Numbered from the stretch's first letter, positions 7,989 through 16,490 are shown. The stretch: 22,114 nt of DNA from CALAZP01 sp964410725 (GCA_964410725.1 CAYPID010000035.1:1-22114); one strand, 5' to 3'. Made by a program: numbers and translations. Notes: generated by a model from the letters alone, not told the origin.

Positions 7989-10900
7989 TTATTTTTGGAT
8001 TAGGAATTTTTTCTTTTCAATTCCTTCACTGCTCGTTACTTGCATAAAATAGGCTCCGTTCGGTATTCCTTTCAAGGAAAACTGAGTAAGATGATACCCT
8101 TCAGCTACTGTTTCATTTTGCTGAAAAATCAGCTGGCCTAATGAGTTATACATTTTCCATTGCAGTTGTTCCTGACGATTGGAATGAAAGTTGATATTCA
8201 AAACATCTTTAGCTGGATTTGGATACACCTCCCACTTGTTGAGAGTTTCCTGGAATTTTGTGTGGGTAGTAGTGCCAAGAGTAAAACCAAATGGTTCATC
8301 CGCATTACCGACTACAGTATTAATTTCAAAATTTAAGTTTTCTTGAAATTTATGGATGGCCTCCTCGGAAGCATCGTACCATTTGAAGTTTAACGATTCC
8401 TGTTCATGTTGACCATAGATAGTTAGGAAGACCAACCATTGATCTAAATCAGGAACATAGACTACTTCGGAGCTTCCTCTGACTTCATTATCTGCGAAAG
8501 CAGCAATCACATCTCCTGTTCCTAGGATTTGATCTTCAGTATCCATCCAACCAATTAAATTCATGGTGTATTCGAATTTTTCGGGTTGGACGGTCCAAAT
8601 ACCATTATTTCTGGGAGACACTACCGCATAAGTATTTTCATCTAGAATACCTGTTGGGGCATTGAGAGGAACATTGGGGGGATATTGCAAGACTCCTGGA
8701 TTACTGATTTTAAGCATATATCCATTTGGATAGTTTAAAAAATCCAAGTTTCCAATCCATCCTACTCCAGCTACAAATTGAGAAAATTCAGTTCTACTTT
8801 TAATAATGTCATTATTCAAAGGAGTTAATGAACTAAGTGCTTCATTGGGTGTAAGGGCAGTGTTGGGTAAATAACTGATCCAGTTCCAACCTACCGAAAT
8901 TGGGATAGTGACTGTCTCTGGCTGGATGATTTCACCTATTAAATGGATGGTGTCTCGTGATCCAGAATTATATTGATACATAGAGGTATAGCCTAAATTG
9001 GGGAGACTTCCTACCCATTGTCCCAATCCACTGCTGTATTGACTAAAGGAAGTTTGATCTTTTATCAACCCACCTGTAGGATTGGAGAGCGAGTTAAGGA
9101 CATTATCAATTGAATTATCAGGCACATTCAAGGAAAAGGATATCCAATTCCAGCCGGGCATGAGGGCAATATCTCTTTGTACTAAATTATTGGTATTGAG
9201 AACGGCGGGATTAAGCGGTGTTCCAATGAATCCATCCAAAGTGAAGGGAAAAGATTCCACAATATTGCTGTACAGTAAACAAGACGCGGCATCCCAAATT
9301 TTAAATTCAATAGTTTCACCACTAACTTGATTGCTGTAAACTGAAATAAATACGATATGCTTCTTTAATATAGGGTCATACTCCACATTTGATTTACCCC
9401 TTAGTTCTCCATCAACAAATGCGCCTACAATATCCATAGGGTCTGTTGATAATTTACCCTCTATGTTGAGTTCAAGGGTCATGTTCATGGAGTAATCAAA
9501 ACCAGCTGGCTCATCTTCCCATAGCGGTGGGTCACATAATTTTCTAATATTTACCACTAAGGGTTCATCTCCAAGAGCGCCTGCTAGTTGCAAGGTATCT
9601 TTATAAGACCCATTGATAATATTTTCATCAAATCTAAACGTTACGGTTAAACCACTCCCTGGAGAAAGATTTCCTTCTAATGGGGTGACTTCCAACCAAT
9701 CTGGAATCCCCTCTATCTGAAAATCCATTGCAAAGCCGCCGCGGTTTTCGATATCTCTGGTTATAACCAGACTATTTCCTTCGTAAACTATTTCATTAAT
9801 ATCCTGGCCTAACCATCTTAATGGATTTTGGTCCACTACAAATTCCCAGGAAGTGGTTCCGAAAGAATTATTGGCCAAGTCATGGATACTATCGACCTGA
9901 ACTCTTAAAATTTGGTTTTCGATAAACTGCTGAGGGATGTTGGGGACAATTGAAATTTTATCTTCTGAACAAGTCACAGTGGCATCTATTAATTCCCCTG
10001 TTTGAGTATTATAAAGGCCAACGTTATTGTTGTTAAATAGGTCTGCTTGAAGAATTAAATCACATCTGATGGGTTCATTGAAAGTGATGCTGATTTCATC
10101 CCCAGCATCGAGGACCCCATCCGAAGGTTGTGGGGTTCCAAAAATAGCAGGTGCCTCCCTTTCAAATTTACCTGCAATTACTGTAGAAATACCAGCATTT
10201 TGACTGCCCGTACATTGAGTAACCGCTCTTATTTCATATTCTCCGTCTTGTAACCCTGCCGTATTCCAAGTCACAATTTTGAATACATCATTATCCAATT
10301 CGGATTTTAAAACTTCTTGAATATTGATCCAAGCACCATCACCTTTGGTTCGACGATACTGTACCCTAATGAGTTCCAAGTCTGCATCATATCTATTAAA
10401 TTCATTAAGTGTAATGAGCAAATTATCTCCATCTTCAGGGGTGTGTACCCAATTTTGAAGGGGAAATCCAATATCAATTGGACTACAGGGTTCTAAAAAA
10501 TAGGCTGAAATTTCTATTCCCTTGTAAAAAGGCTCTGGAGGAAAATTCCCATCGCTTAAAGCATCGTAACGATCGCTTTCACATTGTGAATAGCCGTTAA
10601 TCAGTAATTTTTCATAGGAATATTCGGTAGGACCCCTTTCCACCGTTACCTTGATATCATAAGATTTACCTGGATCAACCAGAAAACTACCCGTAGAAAG
10701 TTCAGTTCCTTGAATCTTTACTTTGGCACCATCCTGATTACTAACTGGCCACAAGTCCAATGTGTAATACCGGAACTCATCCGTCTGACTGGTATTTCCT
10801 AGGGTAAAATTGAAAACGGCTTGTTGATTGTCAGGTACATTTGTTGCTATGGTTTTGTCCACCGTAAGTGTCATGGCATCCCTTGGAACCGTTTTCGGTT

Positions 10901-13900
10901 CGTAAGGGCAGGAGGAATTGCCTGATTTAGTTCTAAATACGGGGGTTTTATAAACTGGATCTTGGAGAATATCCACAGTAAATGCATCGCCAATATCATT
11001 ATCAGCCAATAAATAGGAGGTAGTGGTTGCAGTTCCTACTTTGTTTTCCGATGTGAAGCCAGCACCAATTTTAATGGCCATTTGAAATTTATTGGTTAAA
11101 CCAACATCTTCTATTTCAAATCCAACTTCCGAGGCAAAAGTAGTGCCGATATCAATATTAAATTCTATTGATGATGTGGCTGACCGGTCAATTTTGGAGG
11201 AGCTTTCATAAGTAGCTCCCCCATCAAAAGAAATATTTTTTTCAAAAATGGCTGCTTTTTTTAATTCCTCGTTTTTTGCTATAATACCTCTCCAGGTATT
11301 GGCACTGAGCGTATCCCCGATAGATTCAAGATTGGGGATAATGGTTCGTTTGATTTGACGTTCGCTATATATAAAAGTAGAAGCAAAAGTTTCAGGAAAA
11401 ACAATTAAAGCAGTATCTAAAATATAAGAACAGGTGGCTGAATCATATTTGAGCTCGTCCGTAATTCCAAATAATAAATTCAATGCACCCCCTACGTAAA
11501 CATCTGCACTGTCCCCAAAAACTACTTCGCCATCACCTGTTGAGATGGTTTCATTAGCGGTTAAGCATAATTCGGTATTTTTAGAAATGGTGTTTTTTAA
11601 ATTCATTGTCATTCCCATGGTAACATTGTTGACAATTTCAATAGTGGTTATTTTTTCGTAACCAATTCCCGTAGAAAATTCTGTTTTATTACCTAAGTCT
11701 AATTCTATTTCATTGGATAAATCCAATCCTGTACTAATACTGAATCCAAAATTGTTGCAAACAGTACTTTCTTTGGTAAAGGTGGTTTTGGATTGGTCTC
11801 CAGGAGGGTCCCTTAGAATTAAGAAAGGAATCTCTGGGGAGGTTGATGCATAATCAGTTTCACGAGGCCTTTTACCTAATACGACTGCTTGTGTGGATAG
11901 AGAGTTCTCTTTTTCATTTGCAAGCGCTTTTAAAGTAAGCGTTTGAAAATATGGAGCTGCAATATTGGGCCCTCCTGCTTTGAATCTATATTTGAATTTA
12001 CCTTCCGAAATTAGAGTGTCAAAAATTAAAGGATCCCCAGGGTCTCCCAACATATTGTCTACATTCAATTGAAAGGTATCTAAGTAACAATTTCCTCCAT
12101 CGTATTGCTGGAAAACCTTTATCTCCGTAGTATATGTGCCATTCTGCTCAATCATTTGCACCCCACACCGATTGGTGTCAAGAGAGGTCATTTCAATTTG
12201 CGGTTGAGAGTAGTAAATAAAATCAACAGTATCGCTTTTTTCTGTTAGATCGGTTTCCACTCCACCTTTTAATTGGAAATATTCATAAACTACATTATTT
12301 GAATGTTGAGTTACTGCTACTGAAAAAGGTAAGGGTGGTAGGTTGGAAAATTCAAATTTTCCATTGGGATTTTCCAATTGTTGTTCCTCATAGAAACAAC
12401 CATCTAATGTTTCTACCTTGACTTTTACAATGGCCCCGTCAGGAATAACGCTTTTTCTACAGGAGTTATTTCCAGCCATTTGGCCGGATATTTTTCTTTT
12501 GATCTGATTTCTAAACAGGACCCCGGCAATTGGTGAAGCTATGGTATTAATGTCCCAAAAAGCAGGAGTATAGGTATGTTCTTTAAAGTTGGGTTTGAGT
12601 TGAACAGATGCACCAGGTTCTAAATCCAAAGAGAAATAACCATTTTCATCCGTAAAGACTGGAGGCACATAAGAGGTTCCATTGACTAGAATTTCAACGC
12701 CTTCTTGAAAACAGTCGGTGTCCTCAAACCGGACATAGCCTGATACGGGAATAGTGCTTTGATCCACAAAATCTATTCCATCTACACTGGTATTGGAAGG
12801 ATTGAGGGTAATTAATCTTGAAGAAGGGGTAAAAACATGGGGTTCAGTTTTTACTACCTTAGTCACGGTACTAAAGGAAGCTCCTTCGAGGACTCCTTCA
12901 CCAGAAAGCAATTTTCCATAGTCTTTGATTTTAGTTCCACTGCCTTCATTTAAGGGGAAATGGTGAATCAAACTTTGCAGGGTTATATCCGTTCCTGCAT
13001 TTGAACTAGCTTGAATATTGGCTAATTCCAAGTGTTGGTCATAAATGCTTATTTCGTCAATAAGTCCGGTTAAGTAATTGCTTTTTACGCCTCCTATTTC
13101 GACTGCTCCTAACAACCATGGATTTCCAGCAGAAAAACTGTCAGGTAAGCTAGTATAGGAGAAAGTCCCTATACTATTGCCATTGAGATAAACTGAGGCA
13201 TCTAAATTAGAACCCCCATCGGGTCTATCCATAACTAAAGCTAATCTATAAAAATCCATTCCAATTGAAGTAAGGGAATGAGTGGTACCTCCTATTGTTA
13301 GAAATAGTTCTCCAGTATTGGCAAATAATGCAAAATCAGTAGTCCCTGAATGACCTTTATATAAAAGACCTTGTTCACTGTTGAGATCAAAAATCTTAAA
13401 AGCTATTTCAATGGAATTGGTATCTGGTAAATCGAAGTTGGTTAGAGTTGCATATTGTTGATTAAAGCCATTGAATTCCAAAGATTGATTGAAGTGAAAA
13501 TTTTTGGATGCAGTGGCTGTGAAAGTATTCCCTGTGCCATAATTGATCCCAGGAATACGAAAGGAACCGGTGGCATCTGTCATACCTGCGTTCATGATTT
13601 GAGGTAAATCATTGGACCATTGTGCGCCACATAAATATATTTTTTGTTTGTTTGCCGTCAAATCAAAGGACTTAATACCCACCCCTTCATCAAATTTCCA
13701 ATAGTTTACTAATCCTTGCTTATTAGGGGCTACTGAAATAGACTGAATCATTTGAATTTCCGTCTGACTCAATTGTTGATCTAAAAGCCGAATCTCATCC
13801 ATCCACCCTTTATATCGACCTGAGGCATTTGGTTTTTGACCTAAAAAAAGAGGCATGCTGTCTAGGGCAATTTGTGCTTTGGCACTTTGAACTAGATTTC

Positions 13901-14828
13901 CATTATCATAGAGCAGTAGGTTGGTTCCGTTATAGGTAGCAGCGATATAATGCCACTCATCTTTTATAGAATCAGCGAAGCTATGGGAAAGGATAACGGT
14001 ATTGTCATTACCTTCTCCAATACCAAATTGGATTCCTTTACCATCGGCCTGAGGTAGGGTGTGTATCCACCAGTTTTTTTTGATGGTACTTCCTAAGTCT
14101 AAAATAGCGGTAGTATCATTTCCTTCATCGAGTTTTACCCAACAGCTTATGGTAAAAGCGTTCCGAGGATATGAAGGGGCGTAATTGGCAAAGGCCATGC
14201 TTGAACCATCAAAGTAAAGAGTATTGCCAGTAGTGGGGGTTAGCTGAACGATAGCATCTACCACAGGATTGCCATTTTGGGATTTGATTTGACCAGTAAC
14301 CACCCCATTAGGATTGAGAAACCCCAAGGTAGAATTAGTAGAGCCTTCCCCAAAGGAATTTACTCCAGACACTTCGTAAGTGTAGAACTTTCCTGCAATG
14401 ACATTAAAGTCAATCATAGAAAAGGTTTCACCATCTACTGTTGACAACAAGGATCCGTCTCTATAAATTTTATAGGAAGTAGGAGTAGGGCTCAATGGAT
14501 CAGCCGACCATTTAATTTGAATTCTATCCTCCAAGTCCCCCTCAGTAACGATTATTTCAGGAGGTGTAGGTGCTTGCAGGAATCTCGACCAAAACCCCAA
14601 AGCTCCTTTGTAGTTTTGACCTAATAAATTACCAACAAGAGGTTGACCAACAGTAATATTGGCCCTTGAATTTTTATTGTAAGCATTGGTGGTACTGCCA
14701 TAATTGAAATTGACTTGACCAGTTAAATAGTCTTGGTCCCCTATGGCAATACAATCAGGACTATTTTGAGCCAAAATAAAACCAATTGACCAAAATACTA
14801 ATCCTCCTATTAAGAGTAATTTTTGCAT
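7989..14828 (-). CDS. Giant LamG / FN3 / Ig-like surface protein with T9SS type A sorting domain
   Basis: Predicted product is 2279 residues with a signal peptide (cleavage near ILA/QNS, 20-21). Domains in order: FN3-like (about 88-168, YKIYRDGSLLSTV); a carboxypeptidase-regulatory-like strand set (175-200); two LamG/concanavalin-like jellyrolls (about 203-385 and 445-640, each ending in a DEIRLLD or DEISIYD strand); two further regulatory-like beta domains (about 695-870); an unassigned amphipathic segment (about 1018-1317); Ig/FN3-like domains (1318-1555); an SbsA/Big_5-like domain (1556-1668, DEISITFNEPIR); a BACON-like domain (1670-1762). Then a duplicated unit: module at 1766-1877, two GWNWIS repeats (1887-1966, 1970-2050), second module at 2076-2184. 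The tail from about 2195 holds VYPNPAKDVLNINF and ends KKKFLIQK, a T9SS type A signal. LamG domains usually bind glycans or proteins; a surface adhesin is inferred. It starts 6 bp after the S74 gene stop. Confidence 0.9.
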   Translation of the reverse strand: MQKLLLIGGLVFWSIGFILAQNSPDCIAIGDQDYLTGQVNFNYGSTTNAYNKNSRANITVGQPLVGNLLGQNYKGALGFWSRFLQAPTPPEIIVTEGDLEDRIQIKWSADPLSPTPTSYKIYRDGSLLSTVDGETFSMIDFNVIAGKFYTYEVSGVNSFGEGSTNSTLGFLNPNGVVTGQIKSQNGNPVVDAIVQLTPTTGNTLYFDGSSMAFANYAPSYPRNAFTISCWVKLDEGNDTTAILDLGSTIKKNWWIHTLPQADGKGIQFGIGEGNDNTVILSHSFADSIKDEWHYIAATYNGTNLLLYDNGNLVQSAKAQIALDSMPLFLGQKPNASGRYKGWMDEIRLLDQQLSQTEIQMIQSISVAPNKQGLVNYWKFDEGVGIKSFDLTANKQKIYLCGAQWSNDLPQIMNAGMTDATGSFRIPGINYGTGNTFTATASKNFHFNQSLEFNGFNQQYATLTNFDLPDTNSIEIAFKIFDLNSEQGLLYKGHSGTTDFALFANTGELFLTIGGTTHSLTSIGMDFYRLALVMDRPDGGSNLDASVYLNGNSIGTFSYTSLPDSFSAGNPWLLGAVEIGGVKSNYLTGLIDEISIYDQHLELANIQASSNAGTDITLQSLIHHFPLNEGSGTKIKDYGKLLSGEGVLEGASFSTVTKVVKTEPHVFTPSSRLITLNPSNTSVDGIDFVDQSTIPVSGYVRFEDTDCFQEGVEILVNGTSYVPPVFTDENGYFSLDLEPGASVQLKPNFKEHTYTPAFWDINTIASPIAGVLFRNQIKRKISGQMAGNNSCRKSVIPDGAIVKVKVETLDGCFYEEQQLENPNGKFEFSNLPPLPFSVAVTQHSNNVVYEYFQLKGGVETDLTEKSDTVDFIYYSQPQIEMTSLDTNRCGVQMIEQNGTYTTEIKVFQQYDGGNCYLDTFQLNVDNMLGDPGDPLIFDTLISEGKFKYRFKAGGPNIAAPYFQTLTLKALANEKENSLSTQAVVLGKRPRETDYASTSPEIPFLILRDPPGDQSKTTFTKESTVCNNFGFSISTGLDLSNEIELDLGNKTEFSTGIGYEKITTIEIVNNVTMGMTMNLKNTISKNTELCLTANETISTGDGEVVFGDSADVYVGGALNLLFGITDELKYDSATCSYILDTALIVFPETFASTFIYSERQIKRTIIPNLESIGDTLSANTWRGIIAKNEELKKAAIFEKNISFDGGATYESSSKIDRSATSSIEFNIDIGTTFASEVGFEIEDVGLTNKFQMAIKIGAGFTSENKVGTATTTSYLLADNDIGDAFTVDILQDPVYKTPVFRTKSGNSSCPYEPKTVPRDAMTLTVDKTIATNVPDNQQAVFNFTLGNTSQTDEFRYYTLDLWPVSNQDGAKVKIQGTELSTGSFLVDPGKSYDIKVTVERGPTEYSYEKLLINGYSQCESDRYDALSDGNFPPEPFYKGIEISAYFLEPCSPIDIGFPLQNWVHTPEDGDNLLITLNEFNRYDADLELIRVQYRRTKGDGAWINIQEVLKSELDNDVFKIVTWNTAGLQDGEYEIRAVTQCTGSQNAGISTVIAGKFEREAPAIFGTPQPSDGVLDAGDEISITFNEPIRCDLILQADLFNNNNVGLYNTQTGELIDATVTCSEDKISIVPNIPQQFIENQILRVQVDSIHDLANNSFGTTSWEFVVDQNPLRWLGQDINEIVYEGNSLVITRDIENRGGFAMDFQIEGIPDWLEVTPLEGNLSPGSGLTVTFRFDENIINGSYKDTLQLAGALGDEPLVVNIRKLCDPPLWEDEPAGFDYSMNMTLELNIEGKLSTDPMDIVGAFVDGELRGKSNVEYDPILKKHIVFISVYSNQVSGETIEFKIWDAASCLLYSNIVESFPFTLDGFIGTPLNPAVLNTNNLVQRDIALMPGWNWISFSLNVPDNSIDNVLNSLSNPTGGLIKDQTSFSQYSSGLGQWVGSLPNLGYTSMYQYNSGSRDTIHLIGEIIQPETVTIPISVGWNWISYLPNTALTPNEALSSLTPLNNDIIKSRTEFSQFVAGVGWIGNLDFLNYPNGYMLKISNPGVLQYPPNVPLNAPTGILDENTYAVVSPRNNGIWTVQPEKFEYTMNLIGWMDTEDQILGTGDVIAAFADNEVRGSSEVVYVPDLDQWLVFLTIYGQHEQESLNFKWYDASEEAIHKFQENLNFEINTVVGNADEPFGFTLGTTTHTKFQETLNKWEVYPNPAKDVLNINFHSNRQEQLQWKMYNSLGQLIFQQNETVAEGYHLTQFSLKGIPNGAYFMQVTSSEGIEKKKFLIQK

Positions 14829-14834
14829 AATAAT

Positions 14835-16397
14835 TTATTTAATAGGGGCCAGGTCTTTGATTAATAGGTTTAATTGTGTGATTTTACCTTCTAAATCACG
14901 ATATAGATTTTGTTGATTTAAATGAAGCCGTTCTTGATTTTTTACTTCAGTTTGTAATGTTTCCACCGAATTTTTCAAATCGGTAATTTCACTTGCCAAT
15001 GACTGTATAGAAGAGACGGTTAAAGCGGTAATGGCGTTAAAATCTACCGTTTTGAAATCCAATACTTCCTTTCCATAAAAGAAAGTAGAAAGTTGAATAT
15101 TGGCATTTTCTTCTACTAAAAAATTAGTTGAATCGATAACCTCCAAAACATTGAGAATAGATTCCTCCTTTCCATTAAATATTTTAATTCGATCCTCTTT
15201 GTCTAAAGAATGATTTTCACTTGTGGTAATGGTAAATCCTGTTGGACTCTTTGTGATGTCTGCAGGAAATTGAAAAATATTAGGAATAAATTTAGAAACA
15301 GTAGTAGTAGCTTCTGGAAAAACTTCTTCTACTTCTTGAGCAAGGAACCCTTTATTTGTTCCTTCTCCATGCTTGACGTAATCAATGTATTTGTAGTTTA
15401 AGGGTTTTAATTGCAATAGAGTCGATAAATCTTCGTGTATGATGCTTCGTTGAAAATCTTTTTTTATCCTTTTATCAGATTCCATAATGATTCCTCCGCA
15501 AACCACCACGCCATTTGCATAAAAGGCAATATCAGTGGCTGGGTAGTCAACACTAAACTGTAAGGCAACCGCAGGAGGTACAATATAGGCCACCGCACCA
15601 GGATCGTAATTTGCAGATCCGGTGGCATTTAAATAGGCTGTCCTTGTAGTTCCGCCAAAATTTGCACCACCGTTGAAGCTTGGAGTACCACTAAAGTTGG
15701 TGGTTCCGTTAAAATTAGCAGTGCTATTAAAAGTAGCAGTACTTCCAAAACTAACTGAACTGGCGTTTAGTGCTCCATCAACATTTAGTGAAGCCATTCG
15801 GGTATGATTGGAGAAATAATTGGAAGCGGTGCCAAAAGTTTCCGCAACACTACCACTTAAATAAGTTTTTACATAGTAGGAGGAATTGTTCAATAATATG
15901 GCAGGCACCCCGCTGTCTGTACCAATATCTAGAAGACCATTATTTTCATCTTTAATTTGAACTCCTGAACCTGCTGTATTAGAAGGATTATCTGTTCCAA
16001 TACCCACCCAACCGGAAGATGGAAATATATTATTGACTCCAATTAAAGAAAGCGCATAAGGTGCACTGGTAAGTTTGGTTCTGGGAATCAATTCAGATCC
16101 TCCATCCACTTGTACACCTAAGAAATAAGTTTTGTTAAATCCTATATTTAAAGGCGTAATAGTTCCCAATTCAGCGCTGTATACGCCACTGATGACCTCA
16201 ATTTTATCATTGGTTTCAGTCCATACGGGACTTCCACCTGTTATTTGTTCATAGAGGTTAAAAGTCAAACTATACTCGCCGTCATCAACTGCACCTCCAA
16301 AAGATTTTTGTATAGTTCCTTGAATAGAAAGGGCAGCTTGCCCAAAAGAGATTGTCCAAGAGATTAGGAAGATTATCCCTGCATAAATTGTCTTCAT
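14835..16397 (-). CDS. Tail-fibre-like exported protein with Peptidase_S74 intramolecular chaperone domain
   Basis: 520 residues from the ATG at 16397. An in-frame start 13 codons upstream (16436) exists, but the downstream Met opens a clean signal peptide (MKTIYAGIIFLISWTISFGQ). Residues 22-115 form an N-terminal beta domain ending in RTKLTSAPYALSL, common in such bacterial fibre proteins. F217-R252 are six hexapeptide repeats (FGSTAT, FNSTAN, FNGTTN and so on) likely to build a beta stalk. The S74 domain begins at S307 (SDKRIKKDF) and continues with GFLAQEVEEVFPEA. In the S74 family the conserved Ser-Asp start marks self-cleavage after chaperoned trimerisation, so release of a C-terminal piece is expected by family rule. 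An extra segment of about 75 residues (372-446) interrupts the domain before DFKTVDFNAITAL. A coiled coil covers about 462-515. It is the first gene of the three-gene block. No phage genes are nearby, so a host surface fibre is more likely than a prophage remnant. Confidence 0.88.
   Translation of the reverse strand: MKTIYAGIIFLISWTISFGQAALSIQGTIQKSFGGAVDDGEYSLTFNLYEQITGGSPVWTETNDKIEVISGVYSAELGTITPLNIGFNKTYFLGVQVDGGSELIPRTKLTSAPYALSLIGVNNIFPSSGWVGIGTDNPSNTAGSGVQIKDENNGLLDIGTDSGVPAILLNNSSYYVKTYLSGSVAETFGTASNYFSNHTRMASLNVDGALNASSVSFGSTATFNSTANFNGTTNFSGTPSFNGGANFGGTTRTAYLNATGSANYDPGAVAYIVPPAVALQFSVDYPATDIAFYANGVVVCGGIIMESDKRIKKDFQRSIIHEDLSTLLQLKPLNYKYIDYVKHGEGTNKGFLAQEVEEVFPEATTTVSKFIPNIFQFPADITKSPTGFTITTSENHSLDKEDRIKIFNGKEESILNVLEVIDSTNFLVEENANIQLSTFFYGKEVLDFKTVDFNAITALTVSSIQSLASEITDLKNSVETLQTEVKNQERLHLNQQNLYRDLEGKITQLNLLIKDLAPIK
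15642..15749 (-). repeat. Six tandem 18-bp units encoding a hexapeptide repeat
   Basis: Inside the S74-domain gene, six consecutive 18-bp units encode FGSTAT, FNSTAN, FNGTTN, FSGTPS, FNGGAN and FGGTTR. The Phe is invariant and Gly/Ser at position 3 is conserved. Codon choice varies between units, so these are old repeats and not a fresh slippage product. Two weaker units led by Leu (LNVDGA, LNASSV) precede them. A hexad with one large hydrophobic residue fits a beta-helix or trimeric beta-stalk of a fibre. Confidence 0.85.
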
Positions 16398-16455
16398 AAA
16401 CGTATTTTTCCCACATACTAAGGAGAAAAAATACACCTTAAAATTTTTAAAGGGA

Positions 16456-16469
16456 TTTTGGTTTTTAAC
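16456..16469. repeat. 14-bp direct repeat upstream of the three-gene block, copy proximal to the gene
   Basis: TTTTGGTTTTTAAC (plus strand) is repeated exactly at 16477-16490, giving a start-to-start distance of 21 bp, two helical turns. It lies 59 bp upstream of the ATG at 16397. On the minus strand both copies read GTTAAAAACC. Same-face direct repeats at this spacing are the geometry bound by LytTR-type response regulators, but the base match to known LytTR sites is only partial. Confidence 0.5.
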
Positions 16470-16476
16470 CCCAATT

Positions 16477-16490
16477 TTTTGGTTTTTAAC
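16477..16490. repeat. 14-bp direct repeat upstream of the three-gene block, distal copy
   Basis: This is an exact copy of the 14-bp element at 16456-16469. The pair lies in the 114-bp gap between the stop of the small membrane protein gene and the start of the S74 gene. The region is A/T-rich, so chance is a possible explanation, but the internal GG and final AAC are conserved in both copies. Confidence 0.5.

Noticed and set aside
14835..16397. Prophage tail-fibre remnant
   Set aside because: The S74 domain is common in phage fibres, but there are no other phage genes, the protein has a Sec signal peptide, and it sits in a tight block with T9SS proteins.
2494..16397. CRISPR array or non-ribosomal/polyketide megasynthase as explanation for the large block
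   Set aside because: There are no spaced identical repeats and no synthase motifs; the frames translate into beta-rich secreted domains.
16398..16436. Upstream in-frame start for the S74 protein adding 13 residues
   Set aside because: The extension would put a Cys/Lys-containing stretch before a clean signal peptide. The ATG at 16397 begins directly with a Lys and a hydrophobic core, so the shorter form is preferred.
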